Origin: a bacterium
GTDB lineage: Bacteria; CSSED10-310; JAFGSJ01
NCBI GenBank assembly: GCA_016934675.1
Contig: JAFGSJ010000080.1
Location: forward strand, 1-62,739
Direction of reading: 5' to 3'
DNA: 62,739 nt
Part shown: positions 25,312 through 34,034 of the stretch, in pieces
Position numbering within the stretch: the first letter of the stretch is position 1
How the letters are laid out: each line of letters begins with the position of its first letter
The notes under the pieces: model-generated
What the model was told of the DNA's origin: nothing
The model's database searches: none
What the model saw: only the letters and a program-made list of their open reading frames with translations
Program-made: the position numbers and the translations under genes

Positions 25312-25384
25312 TAAACCGAGTTTTAACTGATTATGGCCAATACGGTCCGGGATAGTCTGATTATTCACCGAGAAGGTACAAGAT

Positions 25385-27280
25385 ATGACCAACTCGACTT
25401 TAACATGGAAAGAAAGCATCACACTCCTTGAAAAACTACCTTTCGAGACACTGGAATCACGTTGTAATATTATCATTTCTTTAGCCAGGAACTCGAGTCC
25501 ATGGATACGACAGCGGGCTTTAATGATGGGTGCCACATTGTTATCCAGTGAGCAACTGGTCTCCTTTCTACGCGATGAAGCTGATGATGTCCTTCGTAAC
25601 ATTGGTCTGGAAATATTAAAACATCGTGGCTCCTCATCGCTTCCTCTGGCCTTGGAACTACTCAGAGATAACGATCCTGATGTAGTTCTGCAGGCGATCC
25701 TGATAATTGATCATATTCGCGATCCCCGCGCACTTGAAGCTCTTCGGCCATTACTAAAGCATCAAAATGAAAACATAATCCAATCAGCCATTATCGCCAT
25801 AGGTCATATTGGAGACGAGCGGGTTGTGTCTGATCTGCTTCCATTTCTCACAGCGGACATCTGGTTGCAAATGGCGGCAATCCAAGCTTTGGGTGATCTT
25901 CGATCTCCCCAAGCAATAAAATCGTTACAAGCACTTCTATCAGACATGATGATTGGTCCGCTCGTCGCTGAATCTCTTGCTCGTATCGGTGGTTTCCGTG
26001 TATTTCGTGCTATCGCTCATTATTGGCTGGAGTATTATATACAGGTCGATCTTGAAACTACCCTCAGTCTTTTAACCCATATATTGGAAGGTTTACACCG
26101 TTTTCCGAGTGAAATACTCAGCTTACGCCAGCTTCTCGAATCTTTACTTAATAATGCTAAGAAACAAGTCCAGAACCAAGCTGCACGGTGTCTTCTCGCT
26201 CATGGACCCGGATCGACCGATAAATGTGCACTTGATATCCTCGCGACCTCAATGAATGAATATAAACAAGGTCAATTACCAGCCTGCCTGGCACACCGCA
26301 AGGACTTATGCTCCTATCTGATCGCCAATGATGGTACTCTTTTTCAGTGGGGGTTACAACTGACTGCTCGATATCCGCACTCAATCACAATCGATAACGC
26401 GGTTTCATTGTTGCACCGTGCAAACATTGAAGAACATCTCGATCAAATCAAAATAATAATCGAAAGAATGCGCAATCCATGTTTAACACCTTATATATTC
26501 AACATTTTCTGTCATATATCACGGGAAGCACGACTAGCGTTTCTGCCGATCATTATTAAATATCGGCGCTATTTACGAGCTTTCTTTATAACTAATAAAA
26601 CTGGATTGGATGCTGAAACTGGCTTGATTTTTCGCTCAATAATTGGTGCCAAGGCCACTGTGATCGCTCGACTTATCATGAAATTGAATCAAGAAGCCCA
26701 ACTCTCTATTATTAGTATACTCAGTTTTCGTAAGGATGTCATACGATTGCTGCCGTGGGGACAATGGTTGAGTAAGTATCCCGACCTATATATCTCGATA
26801 GCCGCCGAAGTGATTACGAAAACTCATGATCGTGAAATCTTACACCTTCTACGCAATGTCTTGAAAACAAAAGCCGACAAATCAGCAATTCGTGCAGTTG
26901 GTGAATTAGCTGATCGAAAAAGTATACCTATTTTGTTGCACCTTCTACCACACGTTGAACCACTGGTCAGAGCAATAATAATTGAATCGTTGGGAAGAAT
27001 AGGTGGACCTGAAGCCAGATTGGCCCTGCGTGAACTCGCCCAGGGGGATACGGCCACGGAAGAACGTATCGCTTTCCATGCCCTTTCACAATGTGCCGTG
27101 GAGGAGGATATTGAATTTTTCGTTGCGGCAACAAAGCATCCTGACTGGATGGTTCGATTTGCCGCGGTTGAAGTACTTGGTCGTTATCCGAATCCAACTT
27201 CGATTCACGCACTGGAAACTTTGACTAGTGATCCAACAGCGATTATCGCTCGACGGGCAATTTCTTTTCTGACGAACTAG
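25385..27280 (+). CDS. HEAT-repeat protein in the chemotaxis operon
   Basis: A 631-residue soluble protein. The first 200 residues and last 160 carry regular repeats of about 31 residues, of the type DPxALEALRPLLKHxNExVxxAAIxALGxIGD (for example DPRALEALRPLLKH, then IQSAIIAIGHIGDERVVSDLLPFL). This is the PBS-lyase/HEAT class that forms a superhelical binding scaffold. The middle (220-470) is more degenerate helical sequence. AAGGT lies seven bases before the ATG. It sits between the receptor and cheR. HEAT-repeat proteins are known in some myxobacterial chemosensory clusters, so it probably organises or regulates signalling complexes; a catalytic function is not visible. Confidence 0.85.
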   Translation: MTNSTLTWKESITLLEKLPFETLESRCNIIISLARNSSPWIRQRALMMGATLLSSEQLVSFLRDEADDVLRNIGLEILKHRGSSSLPLALELLRDNDPDVVLQAILIIDHIRDPRALEALRPLLKHQNENIIQSAIIAIGHIGDERVVSDLLPFLTADIWLQMAAIQALGDLRSPQAIKSLQALLSDMMIGPLVAESLARIGGFRVFRAIAHYWLEYYIQVDLETTLSLLTHILEGLHRFPSEILSLRQLLESLLNNAKKQVQNQAARCLLAHGPGSTDKCALDILATSMNEYKQGQLPACLAHRKDLCSYLIANDGTLFQWGLQLTARYPHSITIDNAVSLLHRANIEEHLDQIKIIIERMRNPCLTPYIFNIFCHISREARLAFLPIIIKYRRYLRAFFITNKTGLDAETGLIFRSIIGAKATVIARLIMKLNQEAQLSIISILSFRKDVIRLLPWGQWLSKYPDLYISIAAEVITKTHDREILHLLRNVLKTKADKSAIRAVGELADRKSIPILLHLLPHVEPLVRAIIIESLGRIGGPEARLALRELAQGDTATEERIAFHALSQCAVEEDIEFFVAATKHPDWMVRFAAVEVLGRYPNPTSIHALETLTSDPTAIIARRAISFLTN

Positions 27281-27289
27281 GAGACCTCG

Positions 27290-28126
27290 ATGAGTCAATC
27301 CATTATTGTTATGACTGCGGAGGAGTTGGAATTACTAAACGAGTTCTTTACCAATCATTTTGGATTATATTTCCCCGATCACAAAAAAGAAATTCTGGAA
27401 TCACGTCTCAGTCCACATCTGAATGATCTGAAAATAAAGCGTTACATAGATTATTACTTCCTTTTACAATACAGTTCGAACAGCGAAGTCCAAAAGTTAG
27501 CCACTCTGATTACCAACAACGAATCCTTTTTCTTCCGCGAGACTCATCAATTCGAGTCTCTCTTTGAACATGCCCTCACTTTTCTCAAACAAAATGTGCT
27601 GCAGAATGAAGCCATCCGTATCTTATGTGCCGGCTGTTCGTCGGGTGAAGAACCATATACCCTGAAAATGTTTTATATGGAAAATCAATATAGGATATAT
27701 GGGTATTCTGTGGAGATTGATGCATTTGATCTTAATCCTGATCGCGTGGAGCAAGCGAGGAAAGCCAAGTATCATCTCGGTTCGATGAGAACACTCAGTC
27801 CCGATCAAATCAACCACTACTTCGGAACACCTCATGATGATATATATACGCTCAAAAAGGTTTTCCGTGATGGGATCACTTTCTTTGAGGGTAATATTTG
27901 CGATTGTAGTACTTATCAAAAGTTCCTGCCGTATGATGTCGTGTTTTGTCGAAATGTTCTGATCTATTTTTCAGAACCGAAGCTTCGCCAGGCAGTCGAA
28001 AATTTCGCTCGAGTACTCCGCAAGGGCGGTTTGTTATATCTCGGACATTCAGAATCGATCATTGGAATAACATCTTTATTTGAAACTGCCCGCTTTGGTG
28101 ATTGTATCGCATATCGGAAGGTGTGA
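27290..28126 (+). CDS. cheR: Chemotaxis protein methyltransferase CheR
   Basis: A 278-residue enzyme that methylates receptor glutamates using S-adenosylmethionine. The N-terminal CheR helical domain includes TNNESFFFRETHQFESL. The SAM-binding motif I ILCAGCSSGEEPYTL is complete. Later motifs include DLNPDRVEQAR and the signature FCRNVLIYFSE. AGGAG stands before the ATG. It is followed by cheB with 2 bp between stop and start. Length is normal, with no extra TPRs. Confidence 0.94.
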   Translation: MSQSIIVMTAEELELLNEFFTNHFGLYFPDHKKEILESRLSPHLNDLKIKRYIDYYFLLQYSSNSEVQKLATLITNNESFFFRETHQFESLFEHALTFLKQNVLQNEAIRILCAGCSSGEEPYTLKMFYMENQYRIYGYSVEIDAFDLNPDRVEQARKAKYHLGSMRTLSPDQINHYFGTPHDDIYTLKKVFRDGITFFEGNICDCSTYQKFLPYDVVFCRNVLIYFSEPKLRQAVENFARVLRKGGLLYLGHSESIIGITSLFETARFGDCIAYRKV

Positions 28127-28128
28127 TC

Positions 28129-29205
28129 GTGAGAAAAATCCGTTTAGCCATTGTCGATGATTCTCTTTTTATACGTAAAGCGATAGAACGGGTCCTTGAA
28201 GGTGATGATGACATCACGATTGTTGGCCTTGCAGCGACCGGTGAGGAACTCATAAATAATCTCAATCACTGGAAACCAGACGTGATAACCCTTGATCTGT
28301 CAATGCCCGGAATGGGGGGTATCCCAACATTGGATATAATAATGGCCCGGCAAAAAATCCCGGTTATTATCCTATCAACTCATTCCAGCAAGGATGCACC
28401 CATGACTATTGAGGCACTCCATAGGGGAGCAGTCGACTTCATTGATAAACAGCAATATTCACTTGTCGATTTCGATGCACTCCGAAATGTCCTCAGAGAA
28501 AAAATCCTGCATGTTACTGGCAAGGGTGTCATCAGCAATGAAAAACAAATTTTAAAAACCACAAGTAGGCCTGTTCTTTCTGGGCATATATTAAAAAAAC
28601 CTTTATCCGAATTTAAAATTATAGCTATCGGGGCCTCCACGGGCGGTCCACCAGCGATTCAAAAAATTCTGGAAAACCTGAATCCCGTTCCAAAAGTCCC
28701 TATTGTTATTGTTCAACATATGCCCACAGGTTTTACCAAACCTTTTGCCGAACGTTTGAATTCACATCTTCATTTCCCTGTTCGGGAAGCATATCATGGG
28801 GAAATCCTTGAAGCGGGCACTGCATATATCGCGCCGTGTGATTTCCATCTAAAAGTTCGAAAAGAAAACAATCATATTTATCATTCGTTGAGCCAATATC
28901 CCGAAGTCTCTCCTCATAGACCATCTGTTGACATTCTTTTTCAGTCGGTGGCCGAGGTTTTTGGTCGATATTCTCTGGGTATCCTGTTGACCGGCATGGG
29001 ACAGGATGGTGCAATAGGTCTGAAATGTCTTTTTTTAGCTGATGCCTGGACAATCACCCAATCAAAAAGCAGTTGTGTCGTTTATGGCATGCCCAAAGCT
29101 GCTGATGATCTCGGCGTCGCACGAGAAAATATCCATATAAACCAAATCGGTAGTCGAATCATGTCGTTGTTTAATATACCTACTCCGGACAACAAGAAGC
29201 ATTAG
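28129..29205 (+). CDS. cheB: Chemotaxis response regulator and protein-glutamate methylesterase CheB
   Basis: A 358-residue two-domain enzyme. N-terminal receiver (1-125) with the DD pair, phospho-Asp in VITLDLSMPG, and the conserved Lys-containing end modified to DFIDKQQ. After a 40-residue linker comes the methylesterase domain with the catalytic Ser in GASTGGPPA, His in VQHMP and Asp in TGMGQDGA. The start is GTG at 28129, chosen because it opens right at RKIRLAIVDD with GGAAGG at good spacing, just after the cheR stop. It reverses CheR methylation under control of CheA. Confidence 0.94.
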   Translation: MRKIRLAIVDDSLFIRKAIERVLEGDDDITIVGLAATGEELINNLNHWKPDVITLDLSMPGMGGIPTLDIIMARQKIPVIILSTHSSKDAPMTIEALHRGAVDFIDKQQYSLVDFDALRNVLREKILHVTGKGVISNEKQILKTTSRPVLSGHILKKPLSEFKIIAIGASTGGPPAIQKILENLNPVPKVPIVIVQHMPTGFTKPFAERLNSHLHFPVREAYHGEILEAGTAYIAPCDFHLKVRKENNHIYHSLSQYPEVSPHRPSVDILFQSVAEVFGRYSLGILLTGMGQDGAIGLKCLFLADAWTITQSKSSCVVYGMPKAADDLGVARENIHINQIGSRIMSLFNIPTPDNKKH

Positions 29206-29401
29206 GATGCTTCGTTTATTCCATGAAAATGGTTTGTTCACAACAACTTTTATTTAGAGCGGCGACTTACTTCATCATCAATACTGAGGTCAAGGCTGGG
29301 AGTATATGATGAGACCGGTAAGGTTAAAATTCAGGAAATCTGTTCAAGCCGTGATTATGTAATCCGAAAATGACGGGGCCTTGACTCATTCCTGCCTGGA
29401 C

Positions 29402-29430
29402 TTGAAATTTTTAGAAAAGATAAATATAAA
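29402..29430 (+). promoter_or_regulatory. Sigma-70-type promoter of the rimP-nusA-infB operon
   Basis: TTGAAA at 29402-29407 and TATAAA at 29425-29430 with exactly 17 bp between them. Predicted start of transcription is near 29437, giving an 85-90 base leader that contains the hairpin at 29480-29504. The 318-bp gap between cheB and rimP otherwise shows no gene. Confidence 0.65.
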
Positions 29431-29479
29431 GATGTCTGTATTAGAATGATCAGACACTTTTATCGGATGCATGACCTTG

Positions 29480-29504
29480 AAAGTGGGCTCAAACCCACTT
29501 TTTT
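29480..29504 (+). terminator. Attenuator-like hairpin in the rimP leader
   Basis: AAAGTGGG (29480-29487) pairs with CCCACTTT (29494-29501) around a 6-base loop CTCAAA, followed by a further run of T. It has the form of an intrinsic terminator, but lies between the predicted promoter and rimP, only about 20 bases before the start codon. Similar short GTGGGC-type hairpins are known in rimP leaders of other bacteria and are thought to tune the operon, perhaps through NusA. Confidence 0.65.
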
Positions 29505-29523
29505 CATTTGAGGACATGGAGAT

Positions 29524-30045
29524 ATGGACCGGAACGGACAGACATCGCTGCATCAACGGGTTTGGGACATCGTCGCTGCGGTTGTTGACGAGGAGCAGCT
29601 CGAGTTGGTAGACCTCAATCTGCAACCCTTGAAAAAGGGAGGTTTAATCAAGGTAATCATCGACAAACCGGGCGGGATCAGCATCAATGATTGCCAGGGT
29701 CTCAGCTCGCGGCTGAATTATGTCTTGGATGTCGAACAGATCCAGATGAATTCATATACCTTGGAGGTTTCGTCGCCGGGCATATTTTTTGAATTGAAGC
29801 GTGAATCTGATTTTCTGCGGAACAGGGGTAAACGGATCATGGTCCAGTATCGGGCGTCTGACGGACGTTCCCAGACGACGTATGGCATCTTAACCGATTT
29901 TAAGGATATGTCTCTGACTCTTCTCGACGAGGAGGGAACGCAGCAATGTTTCGAGAGCGGCAGCATTTTGCTGGTCCGTCTTGATCCGCTTCTCTTTCCC
30001 AAGAAACATCAAGGACGAGTGCACGCTAAAAGGGGTAAGAAATGA
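29524..30045 (+). CDS. rimP: Ribosome maturation factor RimP
   Basis: A 173-residue protein for 30S subunit maturation. N-terminal alpha-beta domain (LELVDLNLQPLKKGGLIKVIIDKPGG) with SINDCQGLSSRLNYVLD, the central signature LEVSSPGIFFELKRESDF, and a C-terminal SH3-like domain. GAGG precedes the ATG at acceptable spacing (GAGGACATGGAGAT). Its TGA overlaps the nusA ATG. First gene of the translation/transcription operon. Confidence 0.94.
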   Translation: MDRNGQTSLHQRVWDIVAAVVDEEQLELVDLNLQPLKKGGLIKVIIDKPGGISINDCQGLSSRLNYVLDVEQIQMNSYTLEVSSPGIFFELKRESDFLRNRGKRIMVQYRASDGRSQTTYGILTDFKDMSLTLLDEEGTQQCFESGSILLVRLDPLLFPKKHQGRVHAKRGKK

Positions 30046-31325
30046 GCAGGGAAATCATACAAATAATTGACCTGATCTGCCGGGAGAAGGGAATAGACCG
30101 CGATGTTTTGATCTCGGCTGTTGAGGAGGGGGTTGTGTCCGCGGCCCGGCGGATGATGGATACCAAGGAAGAAATCGAAGCCCATCTCGATCTCGAGACC
30201 GGTAATGTCGAGATTTTTTCGGTCAAGCTTGTGGTCAAGAAAGTCGAGAACAAGTTGCTGGAAATTACTTTGAAGGATGCTCAGAAATTGAATCCTGATG
30301 CTGAATTGGGTGATGAGTTGGAATTTCGAAAGGTGGTCGGTGGTCTTGGTCGGATTGCGGCTCAGGTGGCCAAGCAGGTGATCACTCAGCGAGTGCGTGA
30401 GGCCGAACGCGACATCATATATAATACGTATAAGGACCGGCAATATGAATTATTCAGCGGCATTGTGATCCGGGACGAGAAGAACCATATGATTGTGGAT
30501 TTGGGACGGGTTGAGGCGATCCTGCCGCGGTCCGAGATGAGTCCACGGGACAATTTCCATCGCAATGATCGCATCCGGGCCATTCTGTTGGAGGCACGTC
30601 GTTTTTCGCATACGTTGGGCATGCCCGAACTTGTTTTATCGCGGACGCATCCTTCGTTGATCGAACGTCTGTTCGAGATGGAGATTCCCGAGATCAAGGA
30701 TAAGACCATCGAGATTGTGAATGTTGTGCGTGAGCCGGGTAAGCGGGCCAAAGTCTGCGTCAAATCCAAGGATAGTAACATCGACCCGGTCGGGGCCTGT
30801 GTCGGACAACGCGGTGCCCGGGTCCAATCCATTGTGCGTGAGCTCAACGGGGAGAACATCGATATCATACCCTGGACCGAGGATGTCGCCACACTGGTCA
30901 GTTATGCTCTGAATCCGGCCAAGATTCAATCAGTCGAGGTTTTTGTCCAGGAAAAGAAAGTCAAGGTGATTGTCGCTGATGATCAACTTTCACTGGCCAT
31001 CGGAAAGAAGGGTCAGAATGTTCGTCTGGCCGTGCGTTTGACTGGTTGGGACATCGATATCAAGTCCGAGTCGGTCATCCTGCAGGAAGATGATCAACAA
31101 TTTATTAAGGAAAAGAATGCGATCTGGCTCTTTCAGCGGTTGCCCGGTATTGGCGAAAAAGTGGCTGAATTCCTTGTTCAGAACAATCTCTATACCTATG
31201 AGGATATTGCCAAAACGGATATCGACTTTCTGATGAATCTTCCCGGGATTGGTCTCAAGAAAGCCGAAGCGATTATTGAAGCGGCACAGGCATTCATCGA
31301 TTCGGAGAAGACTGAGGAGAAATGA
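30042..31325 (+). CDS. nusA: Transcription termination/antitermination factor NusA
   Basis: A 427-residue NusA binding RNA polymerase and nascent RNA. N-terminal domain (1-130), S1 domain (about 131-200, YELFSGIVIRDEKNHMIVDLG), KH1 and KH2 (about 205-345, including CVGQRGARVQSI and AIGKKGQNVRLA), then a C-terminal helix-hairpin-helix tail (355-420) with LPGIGEKVAEFL and LPGIGLKKAEAI. The tail resembles one acidic repeat of E. coli NusA. ATGA overlap with rimP. The ylxR gene usually found after nusA in many bacteria is absent here. Confidence 0.96.
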   Translation: MSREIIQIIDLICREKGIDRDVLISAVEEGVVSAARRMMDTKEEIEAHLDLETGNVEIFSVKLVVKKVENKLLEITLKDAQKLNPDAELGDELEFRKVVGGLGRIAAQVAKQVITQRVREAERDIIYNTYKDRQYELFSGIVIRDEKNHMIVDLGRVEAILPRSEMSPRDNFHRNDRIRAILLEARRFSHTLGMPELVLSRTHPSLIERLFEMEIPEIKDKTIEIVNVVREPGKRAKVCVKSKDSNIDPVGACVGQRGARVQSIVRELNGENIDIIPWTEDVATLVSYALNPAKIQSVEVFVQEKKVKVIVADDQLSLAIGKKGQNVRLAVRLTGWDIDIKSESVILQEDDQQFIKEKNAIWLFQRLPGIGEKVAEFLVQNNLYTYEDIAKTDIDFLMNLPGIGLKKAEAIIEAAQAFIDSEKTEEK

Positions 31326-31335
31326 GGTGTCGAGC

Positions 31336-33339
31336 ATGGCCAAAATAAGAATTTATGAAATCGCAAAAAAACTGGATATTCCCTCAAAAGACATGGTCAA
31401 GAAACTGAATGAGCTGGGTTTCTCGGTAAAGAGTCCGCTCAATGTTGTGGACCAGGAGACGGCGGACCGGATTGTCTCCCTGATTCAGCGGGGCAAGACA
31501 ACCCCCAAAAAGAAGATTGCCAAGGCTTCCGCAAAACAGGTCTCGAAGAGGAAACGTTCATCGGACAAAGCAACCGCGGCTACACTCAATGAGACGACCA
31601 CGATCAATGTGGCCGGTCGGATTCGTTTGTGTCAGTTGGCCCGTTTCCTTGGTCTCAAAACCAAAGTCCTGGTCCGAGAGTTGCAACAGACGGGCAAGGC
31701 CGTGAGCCAGGATGATGAATTGTCCATCGAGCAAGCCCAGGAAATAGCTTTGGAACATGGTTTCTCGGTCGAGGAGGTCCCGCTCGAACTCGAGGACATG
31801 TCAGTCAGTTGCAAGGAATTGGAAAAAGTTGAACTCAGACCTCCGATTGTCACGGTACTAGGCCATGTTGATCACGGTAAAACGAGCCTGCTCGATTTCA
31901 TCCGCAAGGCCCATGTTGCCGAACGAGAGGACGGTGGTATAACCCAGCATATCGGTGCGTATCAGGTTGCAACCAAATGTGGTAAGGTCACATTTATCGA
32001 TACGCCGGGCCACGAAGCTTTTTCCGCGATGCGGGCGAGGGGTGCCATGGTCACGGACATAGTGGTCCTGGTGGTTGCGGCTGATGATGGGGTCATGCCC
32101 CAGACCAAAGAAGCCATCAACCATGCCCGGGCCGCAGAAGTCCCGATCATCGTGGCGATCAACAAGATTGACAAGCCAAATGCCGATCCACAAAGGGTCC
32201 GTAATGAACTGATCAAATATGATTTGCTCTCGGAGGACCTGGGTGGAGAGACGATCGTGGTCGATATTTCGGCAAAAAAAGGGACCGGTGTTGACAATCT
32301 GCTCGAAATGATCCTGCTCCAGGCCGAAATGATGGAATTACAGGCCAACCCGAACCTGCCCGCACGGGGCACGATTATCGAGGCCCAACTCGATAAGGGG
32401 CGCGGCCCCATCGCGACCGTCCTGATCGAGCGAGGGACCCTCAAAGTTGGCGATGCTTTTGTGGTGGGTAACCATTGCGGCAAGGTCAGGGCCTTGATTG
32501 ATGATGCCGGGCAACGCTACAATCAGGTTGGTCCCTCTTTTCCTGTTGAAGTCGATGGTCTCTCGGGCGTGCCTGTTCCCGGTGACGCCCTGATCGTGGT
32601 CACCAACGAAAAGAAAGCCAAGCAGCTCAGTGAGGAGCGTATACAGGAATGCTTCAAACGCGAAACCGGGGGAAAAAGGAAGGCGACACTCGAAGAACTG
32701 TTTGAACAAATGCAGGAAAGTTCGAAGAAGGAATTGAAGGTTGTGGTCAAGACGGATGTTCAAGGTTCCTGCGAGGCCATACGCGATGCTTTAAACAAAT
32801 TCAAGAGTGATAAGATCGAGATTCAGATCTTACATGAAGGCGTGGGCACGATCACAGATGCTGACATTCATTTGGCGGCCACCTCGTCAGCCATAATTAT
32901 CGGATATCGTATCAAACCGGCCCAGAGCACCAAAACGCTGGCCCAGCATATGAATGTGGAAATACGGCTCTACAAGATTATCTATGAACTGATCGAGGAC
33001 ATTGAAAAAATACTGCTAGGACTCCTCGAACCCCAATTCAAGGACATTGAATTGGGCACAGCGGAAGTCCGTGAGATTTTTCTTATTCCCAAAGTCGGTT
33101 CGATTGCGGGTTGCTTTGTTCTGACCGGTAAAATCCAGAATAACGCTCTGGTCCGTTTAGTGCGGGACAATATTCTGGTCTATGATGGCCGCATCGAATC
33201 GCTCAGACATTTCAAGGATGATGTGAAAGAAGTGGTCTCGGGCCAGGAATGCGGTATTCGTCTGGTTAACTATCTGGATATCAAGGTCAATGATATCATC
33301 GAGGCTTATCGTAAGGAAGAAATCGAGGTTAGTTTGTAA
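31336..33339 (+). CDS. infB: Translation initiation factor IF-2
   Basis: A 667-residue GTPase that delivers initiator tRNA to the 30S subunit. Two IF2-N modules at the N-terminus (KIRIYEIAKKLDIPSKDMV at 2-50 and RIRLCQLARFLGL at about 95-140) joined by a short Lys-rich linker, then G1 GHVDHGKTS (about 176), DTPGHEAFS, NKID and the C-terminal barrel/C1/C2 domains. The N-terminal region is short compared with the long linker of E. coli IF-2. ATG 31336 is chosen at the start of the first module, with GAGGTG upstream; open frame before it overlaps nusA. Confidence 0.96.
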   Translation: MAKIRIYEIAKKLDIPSKDMVKKLNELGFSVKSPLNVVDQETADRIVSLIQRGKTTPKKKIAKASAKQVSKRKRSSDKATAATLNETTTINVAGRIRLCQLARFLGLKTKVLVRELQQTGKAVSQDDELSIEQAQEIALEHGFSVEEVPLELEDMSVSCKELEKVELRPPIVTVLGHVDHGKTSLLDFIRKAHVAEREDGGITQHIGAYQVATKCGKVTFIDTPGHEAFSAMRARGAMVTDIVVLVVAADDGVMPQTKEAINHARAAEVPIIVAINKIDKPNADPQRVRNELIKYDLLSEDLGGETIVVDISAKKGTGVDNLLEMILLQAEMMELQANPNLPARGTIIEAQLDKGRGPIATVLIERGTLKVGDAFVVGNHCGKVRALIDDAGQRYNQVGPSFPVEVDGLSGVPVPGDALIVVTNEKKAKQLSEERIQECFKRETGGKRKATLEELFEQMQESSKKELKVVVKTDVQGSCEAIRDALNKFKSDKIEIQILHEGVGTITDADIHLAATSSAIIIGYRIKPAQSTKTLAQHMNVEIRLYKIIYELIEDIEKILLGLLEPQFKDIELGTAEVREIFLIPKVGSIAGCFVLTGKIQNNALVRLVRDNILVYDGRIESLRHFKDDVKEVVSGQECGIRLVNYLDIKVNDIIEAYRKEEIEVSL

Positions 33340-33342
33340 GTT

Positions 33343-33630
33343 ATGCCCATGATTGTGGGAACGTGTCTATTTTCGCTCAGAATCAGCGCATGTCGGTCAC
33401 TCAAGGAAAAAAGGTTCGCCCTGAAAAGCCTGATTGACCGGATTGCTCATCGATTCAATATATCTGTGGCCGAGGTTGACGATCAGGACCTCTGGCAAAA
33501 GGCAACGGTGGCCGTAGCCATGGTTTCCTCGAACAGATTGATCATAGAAAAAACATTCAGTCAGATTATGACTATCATTGAAAACGATGGCCGGGTTCAG
33601 CTCCTTGATTGCTGCAAGGAAATAGGATAA
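33343..33630 (+). CDS. DUF503 family protein (YlxP-like)
   Basis: A 95-residue ferredoxin-like protein: MIVGTCLFSLRISACRSLKEKR, then LIDRIAHRFNISVAEVDDQDLWQKA and VSSNRLIIEKTFSQIM. These are the three conserved blocks of DUF503, usually encoded between infB and rbfA, as here. It starts 3 bp after the infB stop. The biochemical role is unknown; location suggests ribosome biogenesis. Confidence 0.88.
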   Translation: MPMIVGTCLFSLRISACRSLKEKRFALKSLIDRIAHRFNISVAEVDDQDLWQKATVAVAMVSSNRLIIEKTFSQIMTIIENDGRVQLLDCCKEIG

Positions 33631-33680
33631 CGGTCCGGGGCGCATTACCAACCGGCATTTCGGGGGAGACAGTTTTTGTC

Positions 33681-34034
33681 ATGGTTTCATACCGTTTGGA
33701 AAAAATGAACGAAGCCTTAAAGACCACGATCGCCCAGATCATTGTGAAATCAGTCAAGGACCCGCGGATCGGATTTGTGACCGTGACCCATGTCAACGTG
33801 GCCCGGGACCTCAAGTCCGCCCGAGTCTACATCAGTCAAATCGGCAGTGAACAGGATAAGAATCGCAGTCTCGAAGCCCTGCAACATGCAGCTTCGTTCA
33901 TCCAGCATGAAGCCGGCCAGCAATTGCGATTGAGATACACACCCAAAATGAGCTTTATCCTCGATCATAATCCGGATTATGCTCAAAAGATCACAACCTT
34001 GCTCGAACAGATACATCAGCATGAATCAGAATAA
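33681..34034 (+). CDS. rbfA: Ribosome-binding factor A
   Basis: A 117-residue KH-fold protein for 16S rRNA 5'-end processing and cold adaptation. Conserved MNEALKTTIAQIIVKSVKDPRIGFVTVTHVNVARDLKSARVYIS-type pattern and a C-terminal LRYTPKMSFILDH. ATG 33681 is chosen as it opens MVSYRLEKMN. The frame continues upstream into the DUF503 gene but without the family pattern. Its last codons overlap the DHH gene by 14 bp. Confidence 0.94.
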   Translation: MVSYRLEKMNEALKTTIAQIIVKSVKDPRIGFVTVTHVNVARDLKSARVYISQIGSEQDKNRSLEALQHAASFIQHEAGQQLRLRYTPKMSFILDHNPDYAQKITTLLEQIHQHESE

